Of a DNA stretch of 64,000 nucleotides, positions 8,271 through 21,290 are shown piece after piece (position 1 is the stretch's first letter; each line of letters begins with the position of its first letter). The notes beneath the pieces are model-generated. The model ran no database searches and was not told where the DNA came from. It worked only from the letters and a program-made list of their open reading frames with translations. This DNA is from Serilophus lunatus (taxonomy: Eukaryota; Chordata; Aves; Passeriformes; Eurylaimidae): assembly GCA_013399895.1 (NCBI GenBank), contig VXBA01001255.1:248001-312000 (forward strand), given 5' to 3'. The position numbers and the translations under genes were made by a program.

Positions 8271-11200
8271 CCGTGCCGCTTGGGACTCCATAATATTTTG
8301 ACCAAGTTGAAAGTGTTGCGCAAATCTTAGCGTTCCTGTTTCTATCTCCTTTCCTTTCTTATGGGTGTGGAAGGAACAGAAGGGACAGAATTCTTCCCAG
8401 CTACTGCACTATAGGACAAAGTAGCATTTCCTGGGAAATGTAGTTGCACTTACTGGTGTCCTTGGGACCAAAACGGATGTTTCAGATTTGGAAAAACTGG
8501 GACTGACCCACAGCGACTCACTTAGGTCAGTGATGGACTAAAGAATTCAGGATGCTGGAAGGAACTTCTTTGGCAGTGCTTCAGGCACTCCATGAGACTG
8601 TAACGTGGGTACTGCTGGTACATCCTCAGTAGTGCTACTGGTAGGCTCATGAAATGGGTTGAGTCCCTCATGGATGATTTGATAAGAGGACCGCAGGGAG
8701 GGTTTAGTGGAGGTGAAGACTTGGTATAGAGTTCCTGCTGACTTTCATGAAAGAGAGAAAACTATGGGTTGAGTTCCTTGCGTGCCAGAGGAGAGCAGGC
8801 TGTGCATGCAGGTTGTCTCGATGATTTGTGGTCTTGCCATTGTGCTGAATAGATTGTGTGTTCCATGTTTTGGCTTCCCTATCTACAAGGAGGAGTTGAC
8901 TCTGATGAAGGGCTGATGCTGAGGCTTAAAATGGATGGGCATTTGCAGAAGGTGTTGGGTGGAACATAATTATTTAGTTCTTGCTAAAAGTGCTTTATGA
9001 CCTCATGGGTGTAGGGAGGGGGTAGTGAGAGCTCTGATTGGTTGTTAGCCTTTCCCTGCAGTTAGTGCTTATTTGAAAATGTCCCCTAGCTGTGACCAGT
9101 ACTATGAGGTGCAGACAGACCTGGCCTGTGTACAGGCCTTACTTGCCTCCTCAGAAAACTGTGGGATGAATTCTTTCTGCACAAGGCAGTGGGGTGGATG
9201 GCTGTGTATATGGGGGTATTTCTGTTCCAGGCTTTCTGTTCTTTACCACCAAGCCCTGCCAATTTTGTGCTTACAAAATGACAAACATGATTGTATTTAC
9301 AAAGGTCTTCTGCTGCCTACTTCAGCTGTGTATTTCAAAGGTCACTAATATAGGCCTTTTTTTCTTTTTATGAGAAATGAAGGCGTACAAGGAAGGAGGG
9401 ATCTATTCTGTGCTGTGCTGCTGACCAGTTGATACTGCTACTTAATGACAAGTTATTTTGCTTCATCTGCCACAGCTCAGATGCTGGGTATATTTTTAAT
9501 AAGAGATTGAATGAAAGGAAAATGAGATGAGGAGCTAAGAGGGGAAAAACAGGACTCTCAATAATAGAAAAGTAGAACATGCTCAGCTAAAATCATTAAC
9601 AGATTGATCAAGTTAAAGCACTGCAAAGTTCTGTCTGAAGGTGTTTTAAGAGCATATTTGTCTGCTATTCTAATCCCTTTACCTGCTTGACTTCACAGAT
9701 TGAGTCATTTGAAATTGCAGCTCTTTTTGAGCTGGATGAGAATTGACGTAATGAGATTGTGGGAGCCATGAATTTGGGCTGTCTCTGGAAATACAGATAG
9801 GAGAGGAGTCACATCTGTGTGGTGGGCGTAGGTGCTGACTCTGAATTATGTGCATTGTTTGTAACGAGTTGGAATAATGTAGTATGATAGCATACGGAGG
9901 TTAGCGTACCTGTTTGTGCAGTTTTTCATGTGATAAAGTAGCAGGATGCAAAGTTCAAGGGTCTTGTAAGTTCTTGCACTCATTATTGTAGCTTCCCTGC
10001 CCTTTGTTTTACACTTCACAACCCAAGAAGAAAAGTCTTTGCCCAACACCAGGTGCAGGTGAAGTAGTCCTGGGTGAGAGAGGGTAAATAGATCTTCCTT
10101 CTCCCCTCTTAGATAAGGCCTGGACTGGGGTTCTCCATGTCCATTTTCTGCAAGGTGGAGGGTTGGTCCAGTGTGTGAAGGGTAATGTCTTCGTTCTGCC
10201 ACCTGCAAAGCTTTCCAGCTTTGTTCTCAGTCAGCAAAATATTGGTAGCACTTGAAACTATAGTGGATGCATGGGTAGGTGTGCAGTTAGATATCTGTGT
10301 CTGGAGCCTGATCCCTCTGGACAGATCTGCTGTCTCAACTGGCATGAACTCTGTTTGCAGTGGGACAGGGTTTTACTTCTGTTTGGCCAAAAGCCTGGTG
10401 CAAGACACAAGATTGGTGAGCCTGCATGTAAAGGACCATGGGCAGCCTTGCTCACAGTGTATGGTGGGAGAGGCAGACAGGCAGACTTGAGAATCAGGCA
10501 AAGGGTCTCTGAAAACTGTTTGCCATCTGGCCCCCCAAAAAGCTTGCCTGTGAGACAGTGAGATTGCAAACCAATGTGAGAGCCATGCTACTTGAGAGAA
10601 CAGGTATTTCAGAAAAGAGAAAATCTTTATTCAAGTGTACTTTGGCAAAAATAGGAGCAACACCGGGACACAGCCTCATACAATCACAGTGTCTGTATCA
10701 AGTGTTACAGAGGTATAATAGAGATGGTTTAGCCATCATTGGCCAGACTTTCTGCGTAACTGAGCCTTTAACAGAAGGGCTTTTAGAAGAGTATGGAGGA
10801 ATATGGCAGAGAAAAATCTGGTCAGGGCATCCCAGCGGATTATGATTTCTGAGTGTTTTTGAGGCCCTGCCCCAGTAACCACACTGAAAACTTAGTTATT
10901 TGGCCTGTGAGAGCTGTCTGCTCTCTGAAGGATCAAGAAATGAGTAAAATGCCTGGTCATTTTGTTAAGCAGCAGAAGTTAGCACTTAACTGTGTGCCCT
11001 TCTGACACTCCTCTATCTTTGTGTTTTCTATCATCTCTATTATGATCCCTCATTCTGCTGCCCATTTGGAGGGGTGAAAATTAGTACAAGACATACTTGG
11101 CTGAACATTACAGGTGTGCAGGAGGCCTGGCTGTGGTTGATGCATCAGTCAGCTGGAGCTTGGCCAGCTATGAAAGTGCACACTGGGTGGCTTATGATAC

Positions 11201-11394
11201 AGGCCAGATATTATTTTGGGACCTGCTTTTTTAGTCAGCTAAACTTAGAGGGATTCTGTATTTGTGACCTCTTACCCTCTGTTGAATTCAGTTCAAATTG
11301 CTCAACAGATTCCAAAGTTATCCCTCCAATGCTCACTCACAGATAGTATGGCCTGTTGAATGAAAGCAGAAATTGTTTCTTTTTGAAGGCGACT

Positions 11395-11740
11395 ATGCCA
11401 CAATTAGAGCATCAGCACTGCTGAGTCCTTAATTTTTTAATTAATTTATCAGGTTGATTTTTGCTAGCCTGCCTGGAAACTCCGTTCTTTTAATCAAAAG
11501 GCATCATCGCTGGTAGTGTAGCATTCTCAGTTTGCTTGTACAGCACCTCTTTGTTGCAGGCTCAATTCTACCCTCTTTTCCTTTTAATTAACTTTTGATT
11601 GCTTTCATTACTTTTTCCTATCTTACATGCTACAAGTAACAAAGCCTGCCTTCCCGAGTTGCTCTGAAGTTTTGTTCAGATGGCTCTCAGCTTTCTGTGG
11701 CTTATTATTATTATTAATTATTTTTTAATTTATTTGTGCT
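11395..11740. promoter_or_regulatory. Candidate conserved non-coding element (weak)
   Basis: An AT-rich block with clustered TAATT, TTAATTAA-like and TTTTAATTAACTTTTGATTG motifs is interleaved with moderately complex sequence rather than simple repeat. This is the style of developmental enhancers in large neuronal-gene introns. There is no conservation evidence from one sequence, so confidence is low. Confidence 0.2.
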
Positions 11741-14700
11741 TCCTGTAGCACTACTGGAAAGAGTCAATAAACTGGAATGGGTGGAAGGTATCTTAGTTGA
11801 CAACTCACAGAAAGGGGAAAGAGGCAGAAACTCTGTAGAAAGAGATCAAATGATAGATGATAAAATATTGAATGATTTGAGAATGCTGCATCTTCTATAA
11901 AAAAAAGAGATTCTTATTTACTTCCCCAAAGACCAATGTTGACAGCCATGAAAGTCACTTCTAGTGGAGGCTGTTCTCTTTAATTAGCTGCCGGGTTTTC
12001 TTCATGTGCTCATCCTAGAGGAGACAGGGTTGAGAAGAGCAAGCTGATCCGTGGAAAGTGTGAGGACACAGGAGTGAGTGGATATGTGTATGAAAGTGTG
12101 CAGTGTTGTTTCTGTTTCACAGCTCATGGGGAAACACCTTATCTAGTGCTGTGCATTCTTACCTAAGAGAGTTATCTGTAGCATTTATAGCAAGTTTTGT
12201 TCTGTTAAATCTGTTGGCTGCCAAGGGCAATATCTGAGTTTATCAAAATGAGCTGCTTGTGGGCACCTGAAGAGTAGAACAGGAGGAGACAGAGTGGAGC
12301 TTCCTGGGCTTTCTTACATCTTTTAATGTTCCATTTTAATCACTGTGTACTTAAAAAACCGAACTAACCAACAAAAAAAAAAAACAACAAAAGAAGAGGT
12401 ATTTTAGAAATGTAGACGACACTGTGTCTGTATTTACCTATGTGTGTAAGGATATATGACATGTATAACTGTAGTACTACACATATAACTATTTAACATA
12501 AAAAATATGTAAGTACCCTGTAACTAGGAATGATTTGATGCCGTAGTCTGATTCTGCTTGCTTTTCCTCTGTTCCCTCTCTACATCCTCCTACTTGTGTG
12601 CTCTGATGCTTTTTTATGGTATTGCAGCTTCCTTCCTTCTCTTTCCTTTGCAGTGGCCTTGACACTTGAACAGCCTCTGTCGTGTGAATCAGGTGAAGGT
12701 ATTTCTATGCCTGTCATGGTTGACTCTTGGCAGCCTTCAGTTACACCAGGTTCCTTAATTGAATGTGGGTTTTTGTGTGCTGAATTTGGAGCTTTCATAA
12801 AGCATGTCATCCCTGGATTTATTTCTGCTCTGCTCTCATTTGCAGATCTAACTGATTAGGAGATGGTAGGGAGTGGTAGCAAAGTGTAAAATTGCTGACA
12901 GTTAGTTGGGGTCTGTCCTTGCAACCTTTTCTGTCCTGAGCTAAAAGTGTTTTGTTTTTTTGTTTGTTTGGGTTGTTTGTTTTTTTCCTCAGAAAATGCC
13001 TATGGAGTTGTAGAGTTTTAAGAGGTAAGTGTAAAATTGTACTTAGTAGTAAACGTTTGGGAACAAGAGAGGCTTCTCCCCAGCCCAGGTGTATGTACAG
13101 CACCTTGCACAAATCCTGTGTCTTTAAAGGATGACGGATATAATAAAAATGTCGTAAGGTTGCCAGTTGGTTTTGTCTGCATATATGGAATTTGGAGGCA
13201 ATGTGGGCATTCCCTGCCAGCTTGTTTCTAAAGACCATAGATGATCAGTTGTGATGGAGAAGATACGGCCTTTTCTGTTGTTTCTGTCTTTTTGACAACA
13301 GCCTGTGCCAGTCTCTTGGGTGGCACACTGGTCAGTTTTTCCCTCACTTTCTCTCTCCTGAATGTGGCATCAGGAGATGTTTTGCTCTTGTGTGACAGTC
13401 CCTTGTGGTGAATTTGTGTTGACAGTGCTGGCTACAGGGAAACTGGTAGCTTTTTCAGGTTCATTCTTTTTTTAAATGCTCTCCCTCCAGAGGCACACTT
13501 GTGCTTGATTGTCCTCAAGCATTTTCCTTGTGCATTCTTCTGCTATGGCAGCTCCTGCCCAGGGGCAGGAATGGAGAATGAACCTAATAGATAGAATTAG
13601 CACCGGAAGAAAAAAAAAAAAAAGGTCCCCTGAGCAAGACACGCACAACTACTGGGAATTTGAACGGTGTTTTGATGCTGTGCTGCTTTGTGCCTAAGCC
13701 TAACCCATGCCTGGAGAGAGGGGAGGAAAGTGATTATTTGGAGTCAGGGGTTCTGACTCCTGGGAGTCTGAGTCATGGTCAATTCACTTTGGACTTACCA
13801 TAGCTGAATGATACTTGGAGTTGTCTCAAAAACTCTGGTTTATGGTGATTTTATGCTGGTGTTGCTTCAGTAGAGCTTGATTTGTACTGATGTGGCTTTA
13901 TACAAATGTGAATATTTCTGTGTGCAGCCTTAGTTTTGCCAGTGTGGATCTTTATGTATCTTCTTGAATTTGTGCCTTTAGTTATTTTTTCCCCCTTCTT
14001 TTTCATTTGTCTTGGGTATTTTTTCCATTGTCCTGAGCTTGGAATAATGAAAATGAGCTGCCTGATTGTGGGGAACATAACTAAGTCCGTGACATAAGAG
14101 AGGAATATTGACATATTTCCACAGTGTGAGCAAGTATCTTTCTTCTTTTCTATCATTGGTGGGAAACTGGCATGTTCAACTGCATATTTACTGGAGTGCA
14201 CTAGCATGTTCTTGTGTTGCTGACATTAGTGATGCAAAGAGTGATGTTCATTGTCTGCCAGTGATTTGGACACTTCAGGGTGAGAATTGCCAAGCTACAC
14301 TTGCCAAGTCTCTGTTCTTTTGGAATATTTCTAATAAAAAACCTAATGTGAAAATACATTCTAAATGCTAGTGTGTTGGATCTGAGGGAAGACAAGTGTC
14401 CATTCGTTGTGCACATCATGTCTCTCAAAGTCTTTCAGGCAACTATGTTCTCTCAGTTCACTGCTTTGCTAAATATCTTCACTGATTTAAGAGGTTGAGA
14501 GGTCACAAGCCTCTTCCTGAAGGGAAGTTGGAGGGAAGGAACAGTTTCTAATAAACTAGCAAATGAAAATTTTTTGCTGCATCCTTGAGCTGGAGTTACA
14601 AGCTCTTCTGTGCTTGTAGAAACAGCTGGTATGAAGAAAAAAAAATTTTTGCTGTTATTGGCTGGGTAGATAAATAGTCAAAAGACTAGGCTGGACAGAC

Positions 14701-17139
14701 CAAGTGCTGTGTGTGATCCCTTTGCCAGACAGGAGATGATGTTCTGGACCCCGCACTTCTGCTTGTAGTAACTTTTCACTGGAACCCTTGGATTTGTCTT
14801 TTGCTCTCTCTCTTTAATGAAATTGCTGTGCTTGGTTTAAATCCTTGGTATTGCAATAAAATCTTGCCTTGATAAGAACCTTAGTTGATGAAGCAATGGC
14901 TTCTGTCAGAGCAGTATATTTTATTTCAAGGGCATATTTTTCATCTTCCTGATGCTGAGTAGGGCAGGAGTAATACCTTCAGAGTATGTACTGATACACT
15001 GATGAAATGTCAGTAAGATGAGAATTAGACCCACATTCCTTCCCCTTCTCTGGCAGATAGCGGGCTTGGACAGGGTGGAATTTGAAAACCTCTTTAGTCT
15101 GCAAGGCTGTTCTTGAACCTTTTTTCATAACAGACAGCAACCAGAAAAGCATTAACACTATGATAAATTACAAAGTGTCACAAAACATCAAGCTGTGTGG
15201 TGAAGCAGAGAGTTGTCTCTTGAAGGGGTTAAGCAATCCAGGAATACAGTCCTTTAGAAGCAGCTTTGAAAGATGATAAGGGCTTCACTTGCAAAGTTCC
15301 ACCATTCAGTGTCCAAACAGAAGGTCAAACAAAAGTAAGGCTTCTTTACAAAATTGGTGGGGACCATTTTGCCTTGTGGTGTGACATGGTCTCTTGCTGA
15401 TTTGCTCATTGCCTGAGCTCTGAATCAGTTCTCCAAGTTCCCATGTCGGCAGGCACCTCTTTATCCATGTTGTGCTGGGCCTTTGCTGATCTTGGGTTTA
15501 AGTCCCCCTCTAGCTCAGGTCCTCTTGGCCCATCTGAGAGGTACAGCCAGGGCTTTATGGGTTCTTGGTGAAAGTCTAGAGAGATAATCTGTGTTTTGGC
15601 GTGGGTGTTTAGGCTCCTTAGTACTTGAGGCTGAATGACTTCAAACACTAACCGACTGTGCTGTGAAGGTGGTGTATTTATTGGAGCAAGTTCCTATTAT
15701 CTCTTCTGCTTGACAGGTTGAATATCTCTAGCTGTTCCTGTCCACTGTCATATAAGTTCTGACTCAAAGCCAGTGAATTCTTTGCATTTCTATTGAGTTT
15801 AATGGGATTTGGACATGTGCCCAGGAACATAAGATCACATGTGCTCGATGAATCCAAAAGTCCATCTATTTCTAATGTCTCATGTCTGACATTGCCCAGT
15901 AGCACAGCTGCATCTGGCATATCTAGCATCTCTCTGGAATTAAGAATATGTAATACAGAGAGATCTGCAAATATCTTACTGCTCGCCTTGGTGTTTTTGA
16001 GTGTGTGTGTGGAAATAATTTGGTCTTAATCCCTAGCCCCCATCTCACCCTGACAAGTCTCTCCAGATTTTGACTCAGACAAAATATAGACTATCATGAT
16101 TAAAAAGTAAAAGAAAAAAAAAAAACAACTACTCATACCACCACAACCAACCAATCCGGTAAAAATCACATTTCCCTAATTTCTTAGAAATTTTTAAAGT
16201 TTTTTTTTTTAATATGGAAAAGCTGAGATTTTTGTTTTTAAAGGTTAAACATTTATTATATAGTTATGAAAGCAAGTTCAGCACAATTTAGAAGATAAAA
16301 AAATATGCTGGCATTATTAAGTTGTTATTTTACTGTAAAAAAATCACACTTGAAGATACTACTGCCTCTGATTTTCTGTGCTGTGCTGTGTCTTGGTATA
16401 AAGTCAGGGAAAGGAAAGTTGCAGTGTTTATGTGCTCATGTTGGAAGAAAGCAGTGAGCTCTGTGGGTAAAAATAGAGATTATAGTGTCTGCTGCGGAGC
16501 TTGCTTGTAAGGTTATACTGTTTTGTTTTAATTACAGGAATTATGTTGCTGACGTCAGTTTGACAGTCAGCAGGCTTGATGCTTGCATGCTGTTCTGGAG
16601 GTGGCTGGAACACTTTAGACAGTGTTTGTTTTTTTGGTTGTGTGTGATAGTTTTATGGGGTTGTTTATTTTTTTTGTGGAAGAAGTTTTTAAACTGAAAG
16701 CTTTGAACTGTAGAGTACTTGTGAGATTTGCTTGTTTATTTGTTTTGGTTTGGGTCATTTGGGGTTAATTTATTTATTTATTTTTAAATGGGTTTTGTAA
16801 CATTTTTTGCTAATAATATCAGTTGACAAAAACTAGAACTCTCTCTTCATGCTGATTTAGAAGCTCACCAGTTTATGGCTGAGTAGGTTAGGAGGTTAGG
16901 TGTGTTTGAGAGTGGATGGAGAGTTGCACTTCAAATCTGAATTACTTGGTCCCATTCATGAAATCCAAGGGAAAACTACAGGGGAAAAAGAATGGTAGCA
17001 TTTGCCAATGTAAAGTTGCAACTGAAATGGAGTCCTGAGTGCCTTTGGAGGTAATGGGGTAGAGCTCACACGTGCATTTCTTGTGCAGGATGGAGGATTT
17101 TGTAGGAACTCAATCCTTTAGCCTTTACATTAACCTACT

Positions 17140-17190
17140 GACAGGCTGTTTCCTTCTGTGCCTCAGTTTCCCCACCTTTGAGAGGAGACT
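17140..17190 (+). repeat. Possible MIR fragment
   Basis: TTCTGTGCCTCAGTTTCCCC followed by ACCTTTGAGAGGAG resembles the MIR segment 'gcctcagtttcctcatctgtaaaatgggg'. The match is short and the flanks do not extend it, so it may be chance. Confidence 0.3.
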
Positions 17191-17599
17191 GACCTTAGCA
17201 GAGCCCTGAAAAACTGACTGGTGAAAAGCACTGTTATCTACAGCTACTGGCAGCTGAGATCCGGACTAACATGGATTTTCTTTCTCTGTCCTGCAGAGAA
17301 TCAAGCATTGGCAACTGTTCAGGCAGGCAATAAATGGAAATCATTCTATTGTATTTTTTCAATCTTAATTTTCCTGGCTGATAAAAACAGCATAACAAAG
17401 TTGTGAGACCTGTGACCTGTGTGACCTGTTTGAATGTGATCCCATCTGTCTGTAGGGGGTTGTAGTCTAAGAACTGCTGCATAAATGTTCCAATTGAATC
17501 AATTTATGCTTTGCTTTTTGAAACATAATTTCATTTCTAAGTGTAGAAAGTGTATGGAACTGAAATTTTTCCTGGTGCTGGGAGAAGAGTCCCAGTCTC

Positions 17600-17830
17600 A
17601 TTATTTAAAATGAATTAGTTCTGATGAAATATTTAACCTTTAAACAACACATTTAATACAGTGAATTGCATTTTATTTATTAATGGCTGTTGCAATGAGG
17701 TTTGTAGAGAAATTCTGCTAAAACACACTGTTGTGATATTGCAAAATATAGTAATGACTATAATATTTTGTTGAATTATTAATATCCACTGTGCCTACAG
17801 AGCTACATAAGTGTCAGTTTTCAGAATTGT
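17600..17830. promoter_or_regulatory. Candidate conserved non-coding element (weak)
   Basis: AT-rich sequence of moderate complexity with TTATTTATTAATGG, GAATTATTAATATCC and TTGCAAAATA motifs and no simple-repeat structure. It resembles deeply conserved homeodomain-rich elements. This is inferred from composition only. Confidence 0.2.
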
Positions 17831-20187
17831 TTTTATCTGAAGAGTGATATATGGGTATTGTTTTGCCTTTTTTTTTTTTTCCAGTATTTTTTTTTAATTA
17901 AAATGATAAAAAGAAAGTCGGAAGCCAGTTACGTGTTCCTACTGTCTAACTCTCTTCTCATTAACAAAGCACCCCCAGGAAACGTGTTGAAGGTTATTTC
18001 TTTCTGACAGAGTCGGGTCCACTTGCAAAGACAGATTCCTTGTAGTGGAAAGACTGCAGTTAAAGGGAAAAATGTGAGGAAAAGCTGGGCACAGGCTGAC
18101 TGAGATCACTGCTGCTTTTGCAAGACACCCTTGTCTTACTGCTACCTTTGCTATTGACAGTGGCTGATTTGTACACTTCATCTATCCCTTGGAGGTTACT
18201 GTCAAAGAAAGATGGGCAGAGCACTTTTAATCTCTGTGCATCAGACTTTCTGCCCCTGGGACAGACACTAATCTGTCAAAAGTTTGGCTTCCAGCCAGTG
18301 ACTCTGGTCCCTTCAATTTGAGGCTGTGGCCCTGTGAATGATGGCAAATTCTGACTGTGGAACCCAAGGGAACACTTCAGGAGGGATGTGCCTTACTTAT
18401 TTCATTTCACATGGTATCCAGGATGTTCCTGGATGTTGACTTCTCCTGGATGCTTTGCCTGATGTGGGAGTGTGATGGTTTTGCCATTGGTGTTCCCCCA
18501 GCATGGTTGTGTCCGTTGCCAACAAATATATTCAGATAAACTAACTGATTTAGTAGGGATAGGGTAGCCCAAGAATGTTTCCTTTTGTTGTCTTCTCTTG
18601 GAGAAAAAGGAAGTTCAGCCAAATTGTGACAGACCCTGATGAGGCAAGTGGTCTCTGGACCAAAAAATGGGCCTTGACTTGTTTTAATTTCTAATACATG
18701 CATAACAAATGAAGGGCAAAAGTAGCATGAAAGTCAAAGTCTCTCTTAATTTGAGCAATTGTTTTTGCATTGTTCCCTTCAAATTAAGTTGAAGTTGTCT
18801 GAAGTCTGCCTGGACTTCTTTGGGGCTTCTTTACCTGTGCTGTAATACCAGTACAGGTTGGTGAAGATGTGGAAACACACTGCAGAATTCCCTTATCCAC
18901 CAAGCTACTGTTCTGGAAGCATCCAGTTAAGCCACTTGTCCAATTGCCCCTTGCTCTCTTCTGTGACTTTCTGGGTTGCCAAGCAGTGGAAAGCTTGCAA
19001 GACATGCTTGTTAATCATTGACAACCAGTGTGTTTTCCTCTTCTTCCCAAGGTCTTTCTTAGCTTATTTGATTTTTCCATTTGAAGCTGTTTAATCCAAA
19101 GGATGTCTTTCTGGATATTTCTGTGTGTCTGAAGGCACATTGAAAGATCTGATTCATGAATCTGCAGCTAGAGGTGCGGTGTTGGGTCTGACTGGGATGA
19201 AGTTAACTTTTGCCAAGGCATCCTTCGTGGTGCTGTGCTTTGTATCTGTAGCTAGAATGGTGTCGATAACACACCAGTGTTTTGGCTACTGCTGTGTAGT
19301 GCTGGCACAGCATCCATCCCTCAAAGGCCAGTAGGGTGGGGTTGGGTGGGAGCTTGAAAAGGTAGTTGCATCCAGTAACTCCTGCTGTCCACACATCCTT
19401 TTTAATCCAGGCTTCTACTCTGTCTCTGCTGTCTTGTCTGTAGCCGTGGCCTGGAAGGAAAATGGCAGACTTTACTCCAAGAACCGCTCCTTGGAGCTTC
19501 CCTAGGGCTTTCTTTTGTCGATTAGTTGATCAGTCTCGAAGCACTGTCTGGAGAAGAATCAAGACACTCATCCTGACTCCCTGGCTCTGCTGGTGAGAGG
19601 GTGCTCTCCATCACTATGGGATTTGAGTGACGCTGGAGGAATGCTGTGGGGTGAGAGGAAGCAGGTTCTTTAGAGGGTTAGCTGGTGATTCAGTCAGCTT
19701 TGAATAATCCTACCTCAGATGGTATCAGACATATGCCCAGGTGACTGCACAGAGGAACGACGCAGCTTTTTGGATTTGTGTCATTGGCTTTGCAGAATGT
19801 AATAATCTGTAGTGAGGAAGAAAACCACTTCAGCTCAAAGAGGAAAAACTGTGTAGTAAAAGAACTTTCATTTCTGTGCAGGAGGTTGCCAGAGAGAACT
19901 CATGGTAATAAATACATAATTAAGTTTTATAAAATCGTAGAAGTTGTATGTAATTTATCTTGACTATAAATAGAAGGTTCTAAGCAGATGACGTGCTGAG
20001 TGAACACATCAGCCTCGACCCTTATAACTGCTGTAGATAGCAAATGCTTCATCTTGTTTATTTTTGCACTTGTTTCTGGTGCTTGTTGCTGAATTTTTGC
20101 CACCAGACATTGGCAGCCTGCTTCCACATGCTAAAAGACAGGTTTTGCTTATCACTGAAAGAGACTGTGATGTAACTGTGACCACCC

Positions 20188-20283
20188 AAGGCTTGGTCTG
20201 AAGCCTTGCTGTCTGAAAAAATAAACGGGAGTTGACTTACCTTTCTTTAGCTGTCACTTGTTTCACAGCCTTAGGCTGTGAAA
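20188..20283. repeat. Two short perfect hairpins
   Basis: AAGGCTT at 20188-20194 pairs with AAGCCTT at 20201-20207 around a 6-base loop. TTTCACAGCC at 20261-20270 pairs perfectly with GGCTGTGAAA at 20274-20283 around the 3-base loop TTA. Both lie within 350 bases upstream of the exon-like segment. They are too short and isolated to call as microRNA precursors. Confidence 0.5.
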
Positions 20284-20535
20284 TGCATTTATGTGGCAAT
20301 TGTCTCAGAAAAAAAATCACCCATTTTTTCTGAATTTCCAGACAATGTCTTCTTGGTTTTACATATTGATATGTATGTTACTGTGGATGTGACTGAAAAA
20401 AAAGTGATTCTTGCTTTCTGGTTTTCCCTTCTTAGACTATAATGGGATGAACGTGGAGGGGAAATGGTCTGCTTGCAGGCAGGAATTGCTTGGGAAGAGA
20501 GGAAAAAACCCAGCCTCTCCTTTGTGTGTTTCCAG

Positions 20536-20639
20536 CTGGATCTGATCTGGATCAGGTGCTGGAGGACGGCTCTGTCCCTGTGCAGTTCCCCTCATCTATG
20601 GTAGAGCTGCAACGAGCCCTGAATGCAGAGTGTAAAAAG
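20536..20639 (+). other. Exon-like segment of unknown origin (104 nt)
   Basis: A pyrimidine-rich acceptor (CTCTCCTTTGTGTGTTTCCAG) precedes 104 bases of coding-type sequence, which is followed by a moderate donor (AAG|GTAATA). Read with two leading bases, it gives 34 open codons with a balanced, coding-like composition: GSDLDQVLEDG, then SVPVQFPSSM, then VELQRALNAECKK. Codons favour CTG, GTG, GAG and CAG, and GC content is well above the surroundings. The phase is 2 at the acceptor and 0 at the donor. Splicing directly from SORCS3 exon 1 (phase 0) would give a different frame with TAG at codon 23. I do not recognise the protein. It could be an exon of a nested gene, a relic of a gene or transposon, a poison exon of the host gene, or chance. 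No partner exon was found. Confidence 0.35.
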
Positions 20640-21246
20640 GTAATAGAGGCTTGCAGTGTGACCTGTGCTACTTGTGATCTATTTTCCTCCAAGTTAAGCA
20701 TCTTCTTTCAGTGGCGTTATCCTGCTCTTACTTAAATAAATACTAGTGGAGTGCAGTCTGTAGAGAGTTTGAAGTATACAGCCTACTCTGTTTTGTTTCA
20801 AGCAAGAGAGTGCTGAGTGAGCTTGAGCTTCCTTGGTTGTGTTCTGTTTGTTGCTGTTATTGATGTTCATAGGAATAAAACTGCAGTAAGGAATGTTAAT
20901 ATTTTGTAAGAAAACTATGTTTTAAAAATTTATACCAAAATATTTTTCCCAAAATTGCTTGTGCTCTTTTTGCAGCTGGGATAAGAAAGAATAAAAAGGA
21001 AAATGACAGAATGAAAATCCATTGAAATACTTCATTAATATATTACCTATAGTGACTTCGCTTTCAAAAGAATATTTTTTTCTTGTTTGTGTGATGTCAC
21101 TGAAAAACTTTAGGACTAAAAATTAATTTTAACATTTCACATTGCTGTTTTCTAGTTTTATGACAAATGTTAAATTGAGTAAGAATTTTTACTGAAAGAT
21201 TTCAATTGTGTGAACTTCTAGTTTTAAAGTGAGAGTAAAATCAATT
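20640..21246. other. AT-rich intron, nothing recognised
   Basis: AT-rich single-copy-looking sequence follows the exon-like segment. No polyadenylation context that would end a nested gene could be assigned convincingly, although AATAAA occurs at 20735 and 20873 and AATAAAA at 20990. Confidence 0.5.
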
Positions 21247-21290
21247 CCATGAGTCCGTGTGAGACTCATGGAGGGGGGGGGGGGGGGGGG
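21247..21290. repeat. 9-bp perfect hairpin next to an 18-base G run
   Basis: CCATGAGTC (21247-21255) and GACTCATGG (21263-21271) form a perfect inverted repeat with loop CGTGTGA. An uninterrupted run of 18 G follows at 21273-21290. The G run is probably length-polymorphic and prone to sequencing error. Confidence 0.85.

Larger units (their letters stand above)
8271..20187. other. Intronic sequence, mostly featureless
   Basis: Nearly 12 kb of ordinary intron. Open frames between 9846 and 10845 overlap on both strands without coding signatures. Homopolymer and low-complexity runs occur at 12372-12400 (A-rich), 13609-13623 (A), 16114-16126 (A), 16201-16211 (T) and 17869-17880 (T). Runs of TTATT/AATTA occur at 11704-11735. 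A weak MIR-like piece lies near 17140-17190, and AT-rich blocks that could be conserved elements lie near 11395-11740 and 17600-17830. A short open stretch after an acceptor-like AG at 19410 ends in a stop and is not called. Confidence 0.5.

Noticed and set aside
19411..19503. Open stretch after an acceptor-like AG encoding VAWKENGRLYSKNRS before a stop
   Set aside because: It looks mildly coding-like, but it is short, has no donor or polyadenylation context, and alternative frames are equally open.
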